Source: a virus
Length of the DNA: 63,568 nt
Direction: 5' to 3' (one strand)
IMG/VR virus record: IMGVR_UViG_3300021963_006734
Coordinates: 1 to 63,568 of that record
The notes beneath the pieces were generated by a model. That model was not told the DNA's origin and ran no database searches. It saw only the letters and a list, made by a program, of their open reading frames with translations. Of this stretch, positions 51,476-61,029 are shown piece after piece (the stretch's first letter is position 1; every line of letters begins with the position of its first letter). A program made the position numbers and the translations under genes.

Positions 51476-52657
51476 ATGGCGATATTAAGTGATGATCCAA
51501 TTGTATATGATGGAAGTCCAGTCAATCCAAGTGGTGTAACACCATTCGGTATATTTGATGATGAAGCTGCATTTCAATCCGACGCGCCACGGGTAGCAGA
51601 ATATGTTGCTCGTCGTTTAGGATATAATGTTATAGATATAGAATTGGTAGATAAAATTTTCTATACTTGTTTTGAAGAAGCAGTAATAACATATGGATCA
51701 CAAGTTAATCAGTTTAATGCTCGTGAACATATGTTTACATTACAAGGATTACCAACATCGACCACAGTGACGCAACGAAACATAGTGGGATCACCTATTC
51801 CACAATTAATTCGTATATCAGCACAATATGGTACAGAAGCACAATCTGGTGGTGATGTGGATATTAAACGAGGATATATTACTCCAACTACTGGATCTGG
51901 TGGTGTATATGCACAAGAATATGATTTACAAACGCTTTGGGCAGATGTAAGTGAAAGTGGTAAACGATTAGAAATTCGTCGTGTGTATCATTATATGCCA
52001 TCAGCCGTTGCTCGTTACTATGACCCGTTTGCAACCACTGGTCTTGGTTTAACAAATCTAATGAGTGAATTTGGGTTTGATGGATACTCACCACCGGTGA
52101 CATTCGTGATGATGCCAGCATATGAAGATTTGCTTCGTATTCAGGCAATTGAAATAAATGACATGATTCGCAAGAGTCAATATTCATTTGAAATTTATAA
52201 TAATAAAATTCGATTCAGTCCAAAATTTAAAAACGATCTTCGTGTATATTTTGATTATATGGTGGTTGACGATAAATACGCTGGAGATAATATCGTAAAC
52301 CCTTCAGGAAGTACAACTTCAGATTATTCAAATATTCCATATAATCATATACCGTATACGACTATTAATTCTATTGGTAAAACTTGGATATTTAAATATA
52401 CTTTAGCATTAGCAAAAGAAACACTGGGAATGATTCGATCAAAATATGAAAATGTGCCAATTCCTGATGCTATTATTAAATTAGATGGTGAACTTCTTCG
52501 TAGAGAAGCAAAAGAAGAAAAGGATGTGTTGATAAAAGAAATCCGTGAAACATTAGAAGAAACTGGATTACAAGCACAGATGAAAAAACAAGCTGAAAAT
52601 TCGAAATTTATGCAAGAAATGTTTTCACGAGTACCAACTCTTATTTACATAGGTTAA
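51476..52657 (+). CDS. 13: Neck protein gp13
   Basis: 393 residues. It closes the head-tail connector below the portal. The N-terminal region (DAPRVAEYVARRLGYNVIDIEL, broken at the tract, then CFEEAVITYGSQVNQFNARE) and the middle YEDLLRIQAIEINDMIRKSQY stretch are typical of gp13 in marine T4-like phages. T4 gp13 is 309 aa, and the extra length is in the beta-rich middle. The next gene follows by 1 nt. Confidence 0.78.
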   Translation: MAILSDDPIVYDGSPVNPSGVTPFGIFDDEAAFQSDAPRVAEYVARRLGYNVIDIELVDKIFYTCFEEAVITYGSQVNQFNAREHMFTLQGLPTSTTVTQRNIVGSPIPQLIRISAQYGTEAQSGGDVDIKRGYITPTTGSGGVYAQEYDLQTLWADVSESGKRLEIRRVYHYMPSAVARYYDPFATTGLGLTNLMSEFGFDGYSPPVTFVMMPAYEDLLRIQAIEINDMIRKSQYSFEIYNNKIRFSPKFKNDLRVYFDYMVVDDKYAGDNIVNPSGSTTSDYSNIPYNHIPYTTINSIGKTWIFKYTLALAKETLGMIRSKYENVPIPDAIIKLDGELLRREAKEEKDVLIKEIRETLEETGLQAQMKKQAENSKFMQEMFSRVPTLIYIG

Positions 52658-52658
52658 T

Positions 52659-53123
52659 ATGCCAAGATTCGTAAGTCAACGAGATTTTAATTTATTTCAA
52701 CATTTTAATCGTGAACTGGTGAGCGATATTGTTGATGTAGATGTCATTCTGTATAAAATTGTACTCGATACGACCGCAATAAATATTTATGGAGAAGCTA
52801 CGGAAAAATCTCGTTACACTCCAGTAGAATTAAAAGCACTTGTTAAGTACGATAAAAATGTCGCTGATAGTAAAGATGGATTTGGTGTTGATGTTGTACA
52901 GAATGTAGAATTTAGATTTGTTCGTGCATTACTACAACAAGTCAGTGTATTTCCAGAAGTTGGTGATATTATTTATTACGATGATGGATATTACGAAATT
53001 GATAATGTCAACGATACACAATATATTGCAGGACAACCACAATATACTACATCGATTTTGTGTAATGCACACTTAACACGATTGAGTGGAATACAAATAT
53101 TAGACTCGGAGTTGTATGGCTGA
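52659..53123 (+). CDS. 14: Neck protein gp14-like
   Basis: 154 residues. It starts with NLFQHFNRELVSDIVDVDV and has YKIVLDTTAINIYGEATEK and FPEVGDIIYYDDGYYEIDN, matching the head-completion/neck protein that follows gp13 in T4-like phages. It is shorter than T4 gp14 (256 aa). It overlaps the next gene by 8 nt. Confidence 0.68.
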   Translation: MPRFVSQRDFNLFQHFNRELVSDIVDVDVILYKIVLDTTAINIYGEATEKSRYTPVELKALVKYDKNVADSKDGFGVDVVQNVEFRFVRALLQQVSVFPEVGDIIYYDDGYYEIDNVNDTQYIAGQPQYTTSILCNAHLTRLSGIQILDSELYG

Positions 53124-53925
53124 TTATAGTAATCAAACACCGGATAAATTACCAGTACAAAACACGGGAGTTAATACACCCGAAACATTTCAAAATCGTG
53201 GATTGGATACTAAATCCGATGCACAAGATTCACCTGTCACGGTAACTTTACACAATATTGATGAAACATTAATTCATTATTTAAATGAACGAATTAGACC
53301 ATTGGTACGACAAGACGGAAAACAAACGAAAGTACCAGTAATATATGGAAATCCAGAACGATGGAAAAGTGTTCAAAAAGATGGTATTTTTCGTGATGTC
53401 AAAGGTAAAATACAATTACCTTTGATTATGATCAGACGATCAAGTATGAAGAAAAATGTAAAAGTCAATTCTCCGATAAACAAGTATTTGGAACGAGAAT
53501 TTGAAACTGGGTGGAATAAATACAACCCATATGATCGATTCGCCGCGGTGAACGGTATTAAACCTGTTAAAAAACGATTGGTCACTATTACCCCAGATTA
53601 TTTTGATCTTACCTACGAATGTATGATTTGGACCGAATACATGGAACAAATGAACAAAGTCATAGAACAGATTTCGTTTGAGGATGACGAATTCTGGGGT
53701 GAACGAAATCGATATAAATTCCGTACTAGAATAGATGAATATAAAATAGAAAATACTTTACCAACCAACCAAGATAGATTGGTCCGTACCTCGTTTAATT
53801 TAAATGTCTCGGCGTACCTTCTACCAGAGCGTATGTTGGATCGTCATGGAAAATTGATGCAAACTTCCCAACAGCGATATACCGTTAAAAAAGTCGTCAC
53901 TTTCACAGAAATTGAAACAGATTAA
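53116..53925 (+). CDS. 15: Proximal tail sheath stabiliser gp15-like
   Basis: 269 residues (T4 gp15: 272). The characteristic VPVIYGNPERWKSVQKDG, QLPLIMIRRSS and PDYFDLTYECMIWTEYMEQM segments are present. It caps the tail and joins it to the neck. The 13-14-15 order supports the call; gp3, a related tail-end protein, is the alternative. Confidence 0.78.
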   Translation: MADYSNQTPDKLPVQNTGVNTPETFQNRGLDTKSDAQDSPVTVTLHNIDETLIHYLNERIRPLVRQDGKQTKVPVIYGNPERWKSVQKDGIFRDVKGKIQLPLIMIRRSSMKKNVKVNSPINKYLEREFETGWNKYNPYDRFAAVNGIKPVKKRLVTITPDYFDLTYECMIWTEYMEQMNKVIEQISFEDDEFWGERNRYKFRTRIDEYKIENTLPTNQDRLVRTSFNLNVSAYLLPERMLDRHGKLMQTSQQRYTVKKVVTFTEIETD

Positions 53926-53950
53926 ACTGGTGTTTCGAAAAAATAACCTA

Positions 53951-53958
53951 TATTTATA
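53951..53958 (+). promoter_or_regulatory. Late promoter box TATTTATA
   Basis: TATATTTATATT context, 33 nt before 53992. Confidence 0.65.
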
Positions 53959-53991
53959 TTACGAGTAGTAACATAACCGAAAGGGGGTTTT

Positions 53992-54267
53992 ATGAGTGAC
54001 GCAGTAAAATTAACAGAAGAAGAACTAACTTCTATTAAAACTTTAAGAGAACAAATAATAGAAGTAATTTCTACAGTCGGTCAAACAAAAATAACAACTG
54101 AATTGTTAAAAGAAGAATTGACAACTATAGAAAATAAAATAGTAGAACAAACAAAATTATACAAAGAATTACTAGAAAAAGAAAAATCTTTGGTTAATGG
54201 GTTATTGGAAAAGTATGGTGTAGGTTCGTTAGATATAGACACTGGTATTTTTACCCCTGAAAAATAA
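53992..54267 (+). CDS. Small coiled-coil protein before tail sheath
   Basis: 91 residues: a long two-helix coiled coil (about 5-75) and a short C-terminal segment (DIDTGIFTPEK). It lies between gp15 and gp18 and starts from a leader identical to that of bS21. Possible tail assembly chaperone. No family recognised. Confidence 0.68.
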   Translation: MSDAVKLTEEELTSIKTLREQIIEVISTVGQTKITTELLKEELTTIENKIVEQTKLYKELLEKEKSLVNGLLEKYGVGSLDIDTGIFTPEK

Positions 54268-54286
54268 GTAATATTGGAGATTCCGT

Positions 54287-56641
54287 ATGGCAGAACGCAT
54301 TGTTAGTCCTGGCGTTTTCACACAAGAGCGTGACCTTAGTTTTCTAGAACAAGGCATCTCTGAAATCGGTGGGGCATTTATTGGACCAACGCCAAAAGGT
54401 CCGGCTTTTATCCCAACGATTGTTGAAAGTCAACAACAATTTGAAAACATTTTTGGTACACCCGACAACAAATCGTTCGTTGGTCTTACGGTAAAAAACT
54501 ATCTCCGTGAATCAGGACGAGCAACAGTTGTTCGTGTGTTGGGATTAGATGGATATGATTCCACATTAAATACATCCGCAGTATTATACGCAACTGGATC
54601 TAGTGGTTCGTTCGTATATGCAATAATTCATCCAACTGTATCTGGAAGTAACATTGAAGCAATTAGTGCGACAGGACCAGCATCTAATTTCTCTTTGACT
54701 ATTTCTTCTTCTGCAGTGACAGATGTAACTACAACAGGATTAAGTACAACATCAACCGCTGCTTCATTTATTGGAAAATATTTAGGATATGGTGTAGAAG
54801 GAACAAAGAACGGATTCCTATACTCCATATTTCCAGAAGCAATTACCTCGGCTGGTGCTACAGTAAGTATGAGTGCAGCAACAAGTTCAGCAGTATTGAA
54901 CTTGTCTGGTAGTACATATGGATTATATTCACACGCAAGTACACCATATATCCAATCACAAACACTCGGTGGACAAAAGATTAATCTCTTCAAGTTGCAT
55001 ACCTTAACAGATGGTAACGCAGCAAATCGTGATATTAAAGTTTCAATTCTTGGACCAAAGAAAGGTCAAATTGAAGGTGATTGGGGATCATTCTCATTAC
55101 TCGTAAGAGAATTTGAAGACACTGACCAACGACCAGTAGTATTGGAACAATACGATAATTTGACATTAGACCCAGATAGTCCAAATTACATCGCTCGTCG
55201 CATCGGTAACAGTGCACCATATGATGATTCTGTAACTGGTGAACGATATTTCCAAGGTGAATTCCGTAACAATTCTACTTACATTCGTGTAGAAATGGCA
55301 CCTGGAGCAAATGATGTTCCAACCGATGCATTACCATTTGGATTTGCACAACTATTGTCACCAATTGGTTCCGAAACTAGTAAGTTAGTTTCACCATCAT
55401 TCTTGTCATCAAGTTGGGTATCTGGAAGTACTCGTGGATATAGTGCAACAGCATTACGCAATAACTACGAATTCTACGGATTCCAATACTCTGATGTATT
55501 AAATACTAACATGTCATACCTCGCACCATTACCTTCGGGTGCAGCAGCAATGGGAACAGCATTTAGTTTGGAAAATCTTCCATCAAATGAACTGTACGAT
55601 GATAGTGGAAATGCAGTTACACCAGCAAATTTCTTAAGTACACCATCTATCGTTGATGATTTGAAATTTACCGTCGCATTCCAAGGTGGATTCGATGGTG
55701 ATAATCCAGCACGATACATTAATATGTACGAAGCTATCACCAGCACCAATACACAAGGATTTAATTGTTCAACAGGAACATCAGATGGATCTCGTGCATA
55801 CAAGAAAGCATTGGATAATATCGCAAATCCAGACTTCTATGATATTAACTTGTTAGTATTACCTGGTATCGTATACGAGTTGCACCCATATGTTGCAAAT
55901 TACGCATTGAACATTTGTGAATCTCGTGGTGATTGTTTCTACATCATGGATTTAGCACAAGCAAGTGCAACAATTACCAGTGCAGTCAACTTAGCAGTAT
56001 TGTTAGACACGAACTACGCAGCGGCATATTATCCATGGATTCGAGTACTTGACGATAACATTAATAAGCTAGTATTCGTACCACCTTCGGTAGCACTTCC
56101 AGAAGTATTTGCATATAATGATAATGTCGCAGCAGAATGGTTTGCACCAGCAGGTTTAAACCGTGGTGGTATTCCAGGAGCAGCAGGTGTTCGTACACGA
56201 TTGGCACAAGTACAGCGTGATCAATTATATGAAGGTAAGGTTAACCCAATCGCACAATTCCCTGGACAAGGTATTTGTGTATGGGGTCAGAAGACATTAC
56301 AACGCCGATCCTCAGCGCTTGATCGTGTCAATGTTCGTCGTCTTCTTATCACTGTTAAGAAATTTATCGCAAGTTCAGCACGATTCCTCGTATTCGAACA
56401 AAATGTGGAATCAACTCGTCGTCGTTTCTTAAACATCGTCAATCCATATTTGGCAAATGTCCAAGAACGCTCTGGTTTGTACGCATTCCGTGTTATTATG
56501 GATGAAACCAACAATACACCGGATGTAATTGATCGTAACATCTTGGTTGGTCAATTGTATCTCCAACCAACAAAGACTGCTGAATTCATCAAGTTAGAAT
56601 TCAACATTCTCCCAACAGGCGCAGTATTCCCTGGGGCATAA
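54287..56641 (+). CDS. 18: Tail sheath protein gp18
   Basis: 784 residues (T4: 659). The contractile sheath subunit. The N-terminus RIVSPGVFTQERDLSFL and a C-terminal domain with FVPPSVALPEV, QFPGQGICVWGQKTL, DRVNVRRLLI and FEQNVESTRRRF are diagnostic. The extra length lies in the outer domains (about 95-250 and 320-440), Ser/Thr-rich and beta. SD TGGAGAT. Confidence 0.96.
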   Translation: MAERIVSPGVFTQERDLSFLEQGISEIGGAFIGPTPKGPAFIPTIVESQQQFENIFGTPDNKSFVGLTVKNYLRESGRATVVRVLGLDGYDSTLNTSAVLYATGSSGSFVYAIIHPTVSGSNIEAISATGPASNFSLTISSSAVTDVTTTGLSTTSTAASFIGKYLGYGVEGTKNGFLYSIFPEAITSAGATVSMSAATSSAVLNLSGSTYGLYSHASTPYIQSQTLGGQKINLFKLHTLTDGNAANRDIKVSILGPKKGQIEGDWGSFSLLVREFEDTDQRPVVLEQYDNLTLDPDSPNYIARRIGNSAPYDDSVTGERYFQGEFRNNSTYIRVEMAPGANDVPTDALPFGFAQLLSPIGSETSKLVSPSFLSSSWVSGSTRGYSATALRNNYEFYGFQYSDVLNTNMSYLAPLPSGAAAMGTAFSLENLPSNELYDDSGNAVTPANFLSTPSIVDDLKFTVAFQGGFDGDNPARYINMYEAITSTNTQGFNCSTGTSDGSRAYKKALDNIANPDFYDINLLVLPGIVYELHPYVANYALNICESRGDCFYIMDLAQASATITSAVNLAVLLDTNYAAAYYPWIRVLDDNINKLVFVPPSVALPEVFAYNDNVAAEWFAPAGLNRGGIPGAAGVRTRLAQVQRDQLYEGKVNPIAQFPGQGICVWGQKTLQRRSSALDRVNVRRLLITVKKFIASSARFLVFEQNVESTRRRFLNIVNPYLANVQERSGLYAFRVIMDETNNTPDVIDRNILVGQLYLQPTKTAEFIKLEFNILPTGAVFPGA

Positions 56642-56666
56642 TTGGTTCACATTTTTACATTATAGA

Positions 56667-56675
56667 CTATTTATA
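56667..56675 (+). promoter_or_regulatory. Late promoter box CTATTTATA
   Basis: Exact box 23 nt before gp19, giving the tube gene its own promoter. Confidence 0.72.
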
Positions 56676-56698
56676 GTTAAATCTGTTAGGAGATACAA

Positions 56699-57193
56699 AT
56701 GGCAAACAATATAGTAGCCGAAAATGAAATATTCTTTACCGCGTTTGAACCAAAAGTTAAAAATAGATTTTTACTTTTAATTGAAGGTATTCCAGCGTAT
56801 TTAGTAAAGAAAGTCGCACGGCCCGTATTAAATCAAGAAGCAATCAAGTTACCACACATTAACACTGTTCGTTTCGTAAAGGGTGTTTCTGTATGGCAAA
56901 CTATGGAAATGACTTTGTACGATCCAATTGTTCCATCTGGTGCACAAGCAGTTATGGAATGGGTTCGTTTACATCACGAATCAGTCACAGGTCGTGACGG
57001 ATATGCAGAGTTTTATAAGAAAGACCTTACATTACAGGTTCTTGGACCTGTTGGTGATAAGGTTGAAGAATGGATTATTAAGGGTGCACAAATTACAAAG
57101 GCAGACTTTGGTGGTTTAGAATGGAGTGATACAGGGGAAGTAGCAGAAATCACTTTGACAATCCAACCAGATTATTGTATATTGAACTACTGA
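56699..57193 (+). CDS. 19: Tail tube protein gp19
   Basis: 164 residues (T4: 163). Forms the rigid tube inside the sheath. FTAFEPKVKNRFLLLIEGIP, then SVWQTMEMTLYDPIVPSGAQ and EVAEITLTIQPDYCILNY at the C-terminus are typical. SD TTAGGAGA. Confidence 0.95.
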   Translation: MANNIVAENEIFFTAFEPKVKNRFLLLIEGIPAYLVKKVARPVLNQEAIKLPHINTVRFVKGVSVWQTMEMTLYDPIVPSGAQAVMEWVRLHHESVTGRDGYAEFYKKDLTLQVLGPVGDKVEEWIIKGAQITKADFGGLEWSDTGEVAEITLTIQPDYCILNY

Positions 57194-57216
57194 TATACAG
57201 TAAAAATAGAAGATGT

Positions 57217-57273
57217 TGTCCTACTACCTTATACTTATATAAAGTATATAAGGTGGTGGGACACTTCTTTTTT
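57217..57273 (+). terminator. 17-bp hairpin terminator after tail tube gene
   Basis: 57217-57233 pairs with 57247-57263 over 17 bp with two U-G pairs, then TTCTTTTTT to 57273. Unusually long stem. The next start codon is only 12 nt after the T-run, so it may also protect or process the mRNA end. Confidence 0.8.
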
Positions 57274-57284
57274 GGGTATTGAAT

Positions 57285-57632
57285 ATGGCAGAACTTACCG
57301 AATTTAATGTAGGTCAGGGAGAAACATTTCGAGTCGCTGCAACAATTATTAGTGATAGTGGAAGTATCCCATTTAATATAACAGACTATTCGTTTACGGG
57401 ACAATTACGAGAAAATTATACCACTGACGAAGTTGCGGCAACATTTAATGTGATTAAATTACTTCCATATAATTCTGGGAGTATTATATTAGAATTAACC
57501 CCTACACAGACATTAACATTAACACAACGAAAATATGTGTATGATGTCAACATGACCAGTGGATCGGTAACACCGATTACACGAAGAATTTTGGAGGGAT
57601 TGTTCACCGTCCGTCCCACAGCTACGAGATAA
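57285..57632 (+). CDS. Tail appendage protein (BppU-N-like)
   Basis: 115 residues. ATG 57285 is preferred over a TTG at 57279. Pattern: FNVGQGETFRV, IPFNITDYSFTGQLRENYTTD, TLTLTQRKYVYDVN and a final LEGLFTVRPTATR. This matches the small Ig-like N-terminal domain of lactococcal BppU-type and cyanophage fibre-base proteins. It likely anchors the fibres encoded next. No strong SD; it is 12 nt after a terminator. Confidence 0.68.
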   Translation: MAELTEFNVGQGETFRVAATIISDSGSIPFNITDYSFTGQLRENYTTDEVAATFNVIKLLPYNSGSIILELTPTQTLTLTQRKYVYDVNMTSGSVTPITRRILEGLFTVRPTATR

Positions 57633-57635
57633 TTA

Positions 57636-59894
57636 ATGAGTGGTTCTATAAACCTTGGTATACCTGATATTGCTGTTGTACTACGAGAAAATACTGATAC
57701 CAATAATGTGGTACTAGATGTACCGAATATCAGCGTTACCGTAGAACATGCCCCAGATTATAAAGTTAGTGTACAACCAAGTTCGTTAATAGTTCATAGA
57801 ACAGGATCATTACCATCCCTCGCAGTTTCTGCGCTTACCGCATCCTACGCATTATCAGCGAGTTATATTGCAGGTGGTACATTTACTAGTGCGTCGTATG
57901 CGGTACAGGCAGACACAGCATCATTAGCAACCACCGCAAGTTATGCACTAAATGCACAGAGTACAGGATTTCCATTTAGTGGGTCGGCAGTTATTACAGG
58001 ATCACTGGTTGTTACGGGAACAGTTAGTGCATCATCAATTACAGGATCATTCAGTGGTGATGGTAGTCAATTAACGGGTATAGCAACCACACTAAAAATT
58101 ACAGGATCTACTGGACAAGATAGTATAGATTTAAAAACTCAGGGATTATTAGTTACTGGGTCAAATGGAATTACTACAACAGTAACCGATAATACCGTAA
58201 CTATTGCCGCACCATCAGGTACCGTTACCAGCTCACAACAAATTAATGTATTCCAAACCACAGGTGGTGATAATGTCGCCAGTCTTGGCGCAAATACATT
58301 TCATGGTAAACAAACCATATTTGGTGATTTGGAAATTGATACAGGTAATATCGTAGTTACTACTGGAAATAGTTTAATTGTTTCTGGTGCAATCTTTGCA
58401 CAAAATGAATTTATTGGTGGATTTGTATCATCAAGTAGAATTGAAGCACCCAGTATAACAGGATCATTATTAGGAACTGCAAGTGTTGCTGATAATATTG
58501 ACATTATCTTTGCCGGTGGGTTTGAAACGGGAAGTGATGCACCAATTGTGCTACAAATGGGTGGAACGGGAAATGTTATTAGTGCAAGTTATGCGTTAAC
58601 GGCATCGTATGCAAGTAATAACAACTTACCACCAGGAGTATTGTCATCATCTACACAAATCATATACACACAAATTCCTAATATTCCACTAGGAACAATT
58701 TCTAGTTCTACGCAATTTAATGCACTATCAAATACTTCGGCATCATATGCACTGACTGCAAGTTACGCATTAAATTCAATTACAATTAATACTAGTTCAT
58801 TTGCCACAACAGGATCAAATACATTTATTGGTAATCAAATAATTACAGGATCATTAATTGTATCTGGTTCGTCAACATTCACCAATATTGGACCAGCAGT
58901 ATTTAGTGGGTCAGTAACAAGTGTTGGAGGTATCACTGGATCATTTAGTGGTTCATTATCTGGTACAATAACAAGTGCATCGTTTGCAACTACTGCAAGT
59001 TACGCACTAAATGCAACAGCTACAGTACCAGCAGGTACAGTTAGTAGTTCCACTCAAATAATAGCAGCATTACCAACAGGAACGGTATCATCATCGGTAC
59101 AGATAAATACAGGTTCATTCAGTGGTTCAATTACAACTGCGTCATTTGCTACAACTGCAAGTTTTGCACTCAACGCAGGGCAAAATATACCAGCAGGTAC
59201 AGTTAGTAGTTCTGCACAATATCCTGGGTGGGTAACAAGTTCTACTCAAATTATCTGGTCATCTGTAAATTATAATTCTGGTATTGTATCATCCTCTGCA
59301 CAATATCCTGGATGGGTTACCAGTTCAGCACAGATTAATACAGGATCATTTAGTGGGTCATTTACAGGATCATTAACTGGTACCATTACATCTGCGTCAT
59401 ACGCAATTACCGCAAGTTATGCAGCAAGTGCAGTAGCAATTACACCAGCAGGTACAGTCAGTAGTTCTGCACAGTATCCTGGTTGGGTGACCAGCTCTAC
59501 ACAAATTGTAAATTCATTACCAGCAGGCACAGTCAGTTCTTCTGTACAAGTAAGCGCAATAACTGCATCATTAACAACTACTGGTTCAAATACATTTGTT
59601 GGTAATCAAATTATTAGTGGTGCATTAACTGTAACATCGACCGCAAGTTTCAACGGTAATGCAACGGCAAATGATGTATCGTTATTATTAACAAATAGTT
59701 CATCGTTGATATTAACCTCGGGGTCATCAATAAATGTCGTATCACCTGGTTCAATAACAGGGTCAGTATTAGCAAATGAATTTATACTACCAATAGTTGC
59801 ACCAGCTACACCACAAACAGGATCTATGTATTTTAGTGGGTCATTTATTTATGTATACACAGGAACACAATATCGTAGTGCAAGCTTAACATAA
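57636..59894 (+). CDS. Tail fibre protein with tandem SASYA / SSAQYPGW repeats
   Basis: 752 residues. After a 50-residue attachment segment, the chain is made of recurring short units: SASYALTASYA, TGSFSGS, AGTVSSSAQYPGWVTSSTQI and a FSGDGSQLTGI module of about 60 residues. These give a fibrous beta structure. The C-terminus PATPQTGSMYFSG / YVYTGTQYRSASLT is a small globular end. Repeat structure and position after gp19 support a fibre role. Confidence 0.82.
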   Translation: MSGSINLGIPDIAVVLRENTDTNNVVLDVPNISVTVEHAPDYKVSVQPSSLIVHRTGSLPSLAVSALTASYALSASYIAGGTFTSASYAVQADTASLATTASYALNAQSTGFPFSGSAVITGSLVVTGTVSASSITGSFSGDGSQLTGIATTLKITGSTGQDSIDLKTQGLLVTGSNGITTTVTDNTVTIAAPSGTVTSSQQINVFQTTGGDNVASLGANTFHGKQTIFGDLEIDTGNIVVTTGNSLIVSGAIFAQNEFIGGFVSSSRIEAPSITGSLLGTASVADNIDIIFAGGFETGSDAPIVLQMGGTGNVISASYALTASYASNNNLPPGVLSSSTQIIYTQIPNIPLGTISSSTQFNALSNTSASYALTASYALNSITINTSSFATTGSNTFIGNQIITGSLIVSGSSTFTNIGPAVFSGSVTSVGGITGSFSGSLSGTITSASFATTASYALNATATVPAGTVSSSTQIIAALPTGTVSSSVQINTGSFSGSITTASFATTASFALNAGQNIPAGTVSSSAQYPGWVTSSTQIIWSSVNYNSGIVSSSAQYPGWVTSSAQINTGSFSGSFTGSLTGTITSASYAITASYAASAVAITPAGTVSSSAQYPGWVTSSTQIVNSLPAGTVSSSVQVSAITASLTTTGSNTFVGNQIISGALTVTSTASFNGNATANDVSLLLTNSSSLILTSGSSINVVSPGSITGSVLANEFILPIVAPATPQTGSMYFSGSFIYVYTGTQYRSASLT
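58040..59560 (+). repeat. Repeats in the fibre gene
   Basis: Units encoding AGTVSSS(A/T)Q, PGWVTSS(A/T)QI and TASYALNA recur many times with near-identical DNA (for example CAATATCCTGG and GCAGGTACAG cores). They are shared with the gene at 61685, so recombination within and between the two fibre genes is likely. Confidence 0.8.
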
Positions 59895-59902
59895 TAGATT
59901 AT

Positions 59903-60997
59903 ATGGCAATACAATTTACTAATGGATTTAGGGTAACACCAAATAATCGTAGTTTATATGACTTTACAACATTTACATTTACAAATGTAAATGTCACAGG
60001 ATCAAATCCACCGTTACTAACACAGTTTCTTGCAGCATATACTGGGTCAGCAACATGGACAGCAAATAGTGCATACTTTACTACACAATCTGGATTTATT
60101 GGATATCAAGTGTGGACAGTACCACAAACTGCAACTTATGAAATAGAAGTAGCTGGAGCAAGTAGTGGACGAGGTACACATACAGGTTTACCTGTTTCTG
60201 GTGCATTTAGTAGTGGTTCAAAAATGCGAGCAAGATTTAGTTTACAACAAAATCAAAAGTTATTGATAGTGGTTGGACAACAATCTGCAAACGCATCACA
60301 AGTTGCAACATATACTGGACTAGGTGGTGGTGGTGGAACTTTCGTAGTCCCATCAGGATCTAACTCTGGTTCAATCAATCCACTAATTGTCGCTGGAGGT
60401 GCAGGTGGTATAGGTGCATGGTCAAGTGCACTTCCAGTAGTAAGTGGTTCACAAATATTTGGTAGAACTACAACATCTGGTGGTAAAGCTGCATTTTTTG
60501 AAATTGGTGGGACTAATGGAAACGGAGGTCGTTCTCATATTTCATCATCTGCGAACCCATATGATGGTGGTGGCGGTGGTGGATTTGCAGTTGGTATAAG
60601 TGGTAGTGGTGCAAGTGGACTTGGAGTTTATAACGGACCTGGTTCAACCAATAATGGTGGCGGTGGTAAAGGATTTTGGACAGGTTCGGTTGGTGGAGGA
60701 ACATCGACAACATACCCACCACCAGGAAGTAGTGCTGGTGGATTTGGTGGCGGTGGTGGTGCGGGTCCAATCTGTGGTGGTGGCGGTGGTGGATACTCAG
60801 GCGGTGCGGGTAGTGCAAGAGCTACGTCTACTCTACCAGACTCAGGTGGCGGTGGTGGGTCATACATCAGTAGTAGTGGAACAACAGTCGCAACTGCCGA
60901 TGGATTATATGATACACTTTCTACATTTAGTGGATCTGCAATTACAACCATAGGATATCAAAGTGGGTCAGGATATGTGAAGATAACAAAACTGTAA
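59903..60997 (+). CDS. Glycine-rich adhesin (Gly_rich/ALK-type pattern)
   Basis: 364 residues. Residues about 70-130 form a beta domain (YQVWTVPQTATYEIEVAGAS), then at least seven runs of 4-6 glycines alternate with short polar loops (for example PICGGGGGGYSGGAG). The arrangement matches Gly_rich domains of ALK-type receptors and resembles the polyglycine adhesins (gp38) that tip T-even fibres. It probably binds the host receptor. Loops between glycine runs are the expected variable sites. Confidence 0.75.
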   Translation: MAIQFTNGFRVTPNNRSLYDFTTFTFTNVNVTGSNPPLLTQFLAAYTGSATWTANSAYFTTQSGFIGYQVWTVPQTATYEIEVAGASSGRGTHTGLPVSGAFSSGSKMRARFSLQQNQKLLIVVGQQSANASQVATYTGLGGGGGTFVVPSGSNSGSINPLIVAGGAGGIGAWSSALPVVSGSQIFGRTTTSGGKAAFFEIGGTNGNGGRSHISSSANPYDGGGGGGFAVGISGSGASGLGVYNGPGSTNNGGGGKGFWTGSVGGGTSTTYPPPGSSAGGFGGGGGAGPICGGGGGGYSGGAGSARATSTLPDSGGGGGSYISSSGTTVATADGLYDTLSTFSGSAITTIGYQSGSGYVKITKL

Positions 60998-61005
60998 TAT
61001 TTATA
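60998..61005 (+). promoter_or_regulatory. Late promoter box TATTTATA
   Basis: AATATTTATATA, 24 nt before 61030. It overlaps the end of the adhesin stop codon region. Confidence 0.6.
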
Positions 61006-61029
61006 TAAAGTTTTAATACAAGAGGTGTT

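Noticed and set aside
60513-60951. Antisense reading frames opposite the Gly-rich adhesin
   Set aside because: They are Pro- or His-rich mirrors of GGT/GGN glycine codons, with no SD and no independent conservation.
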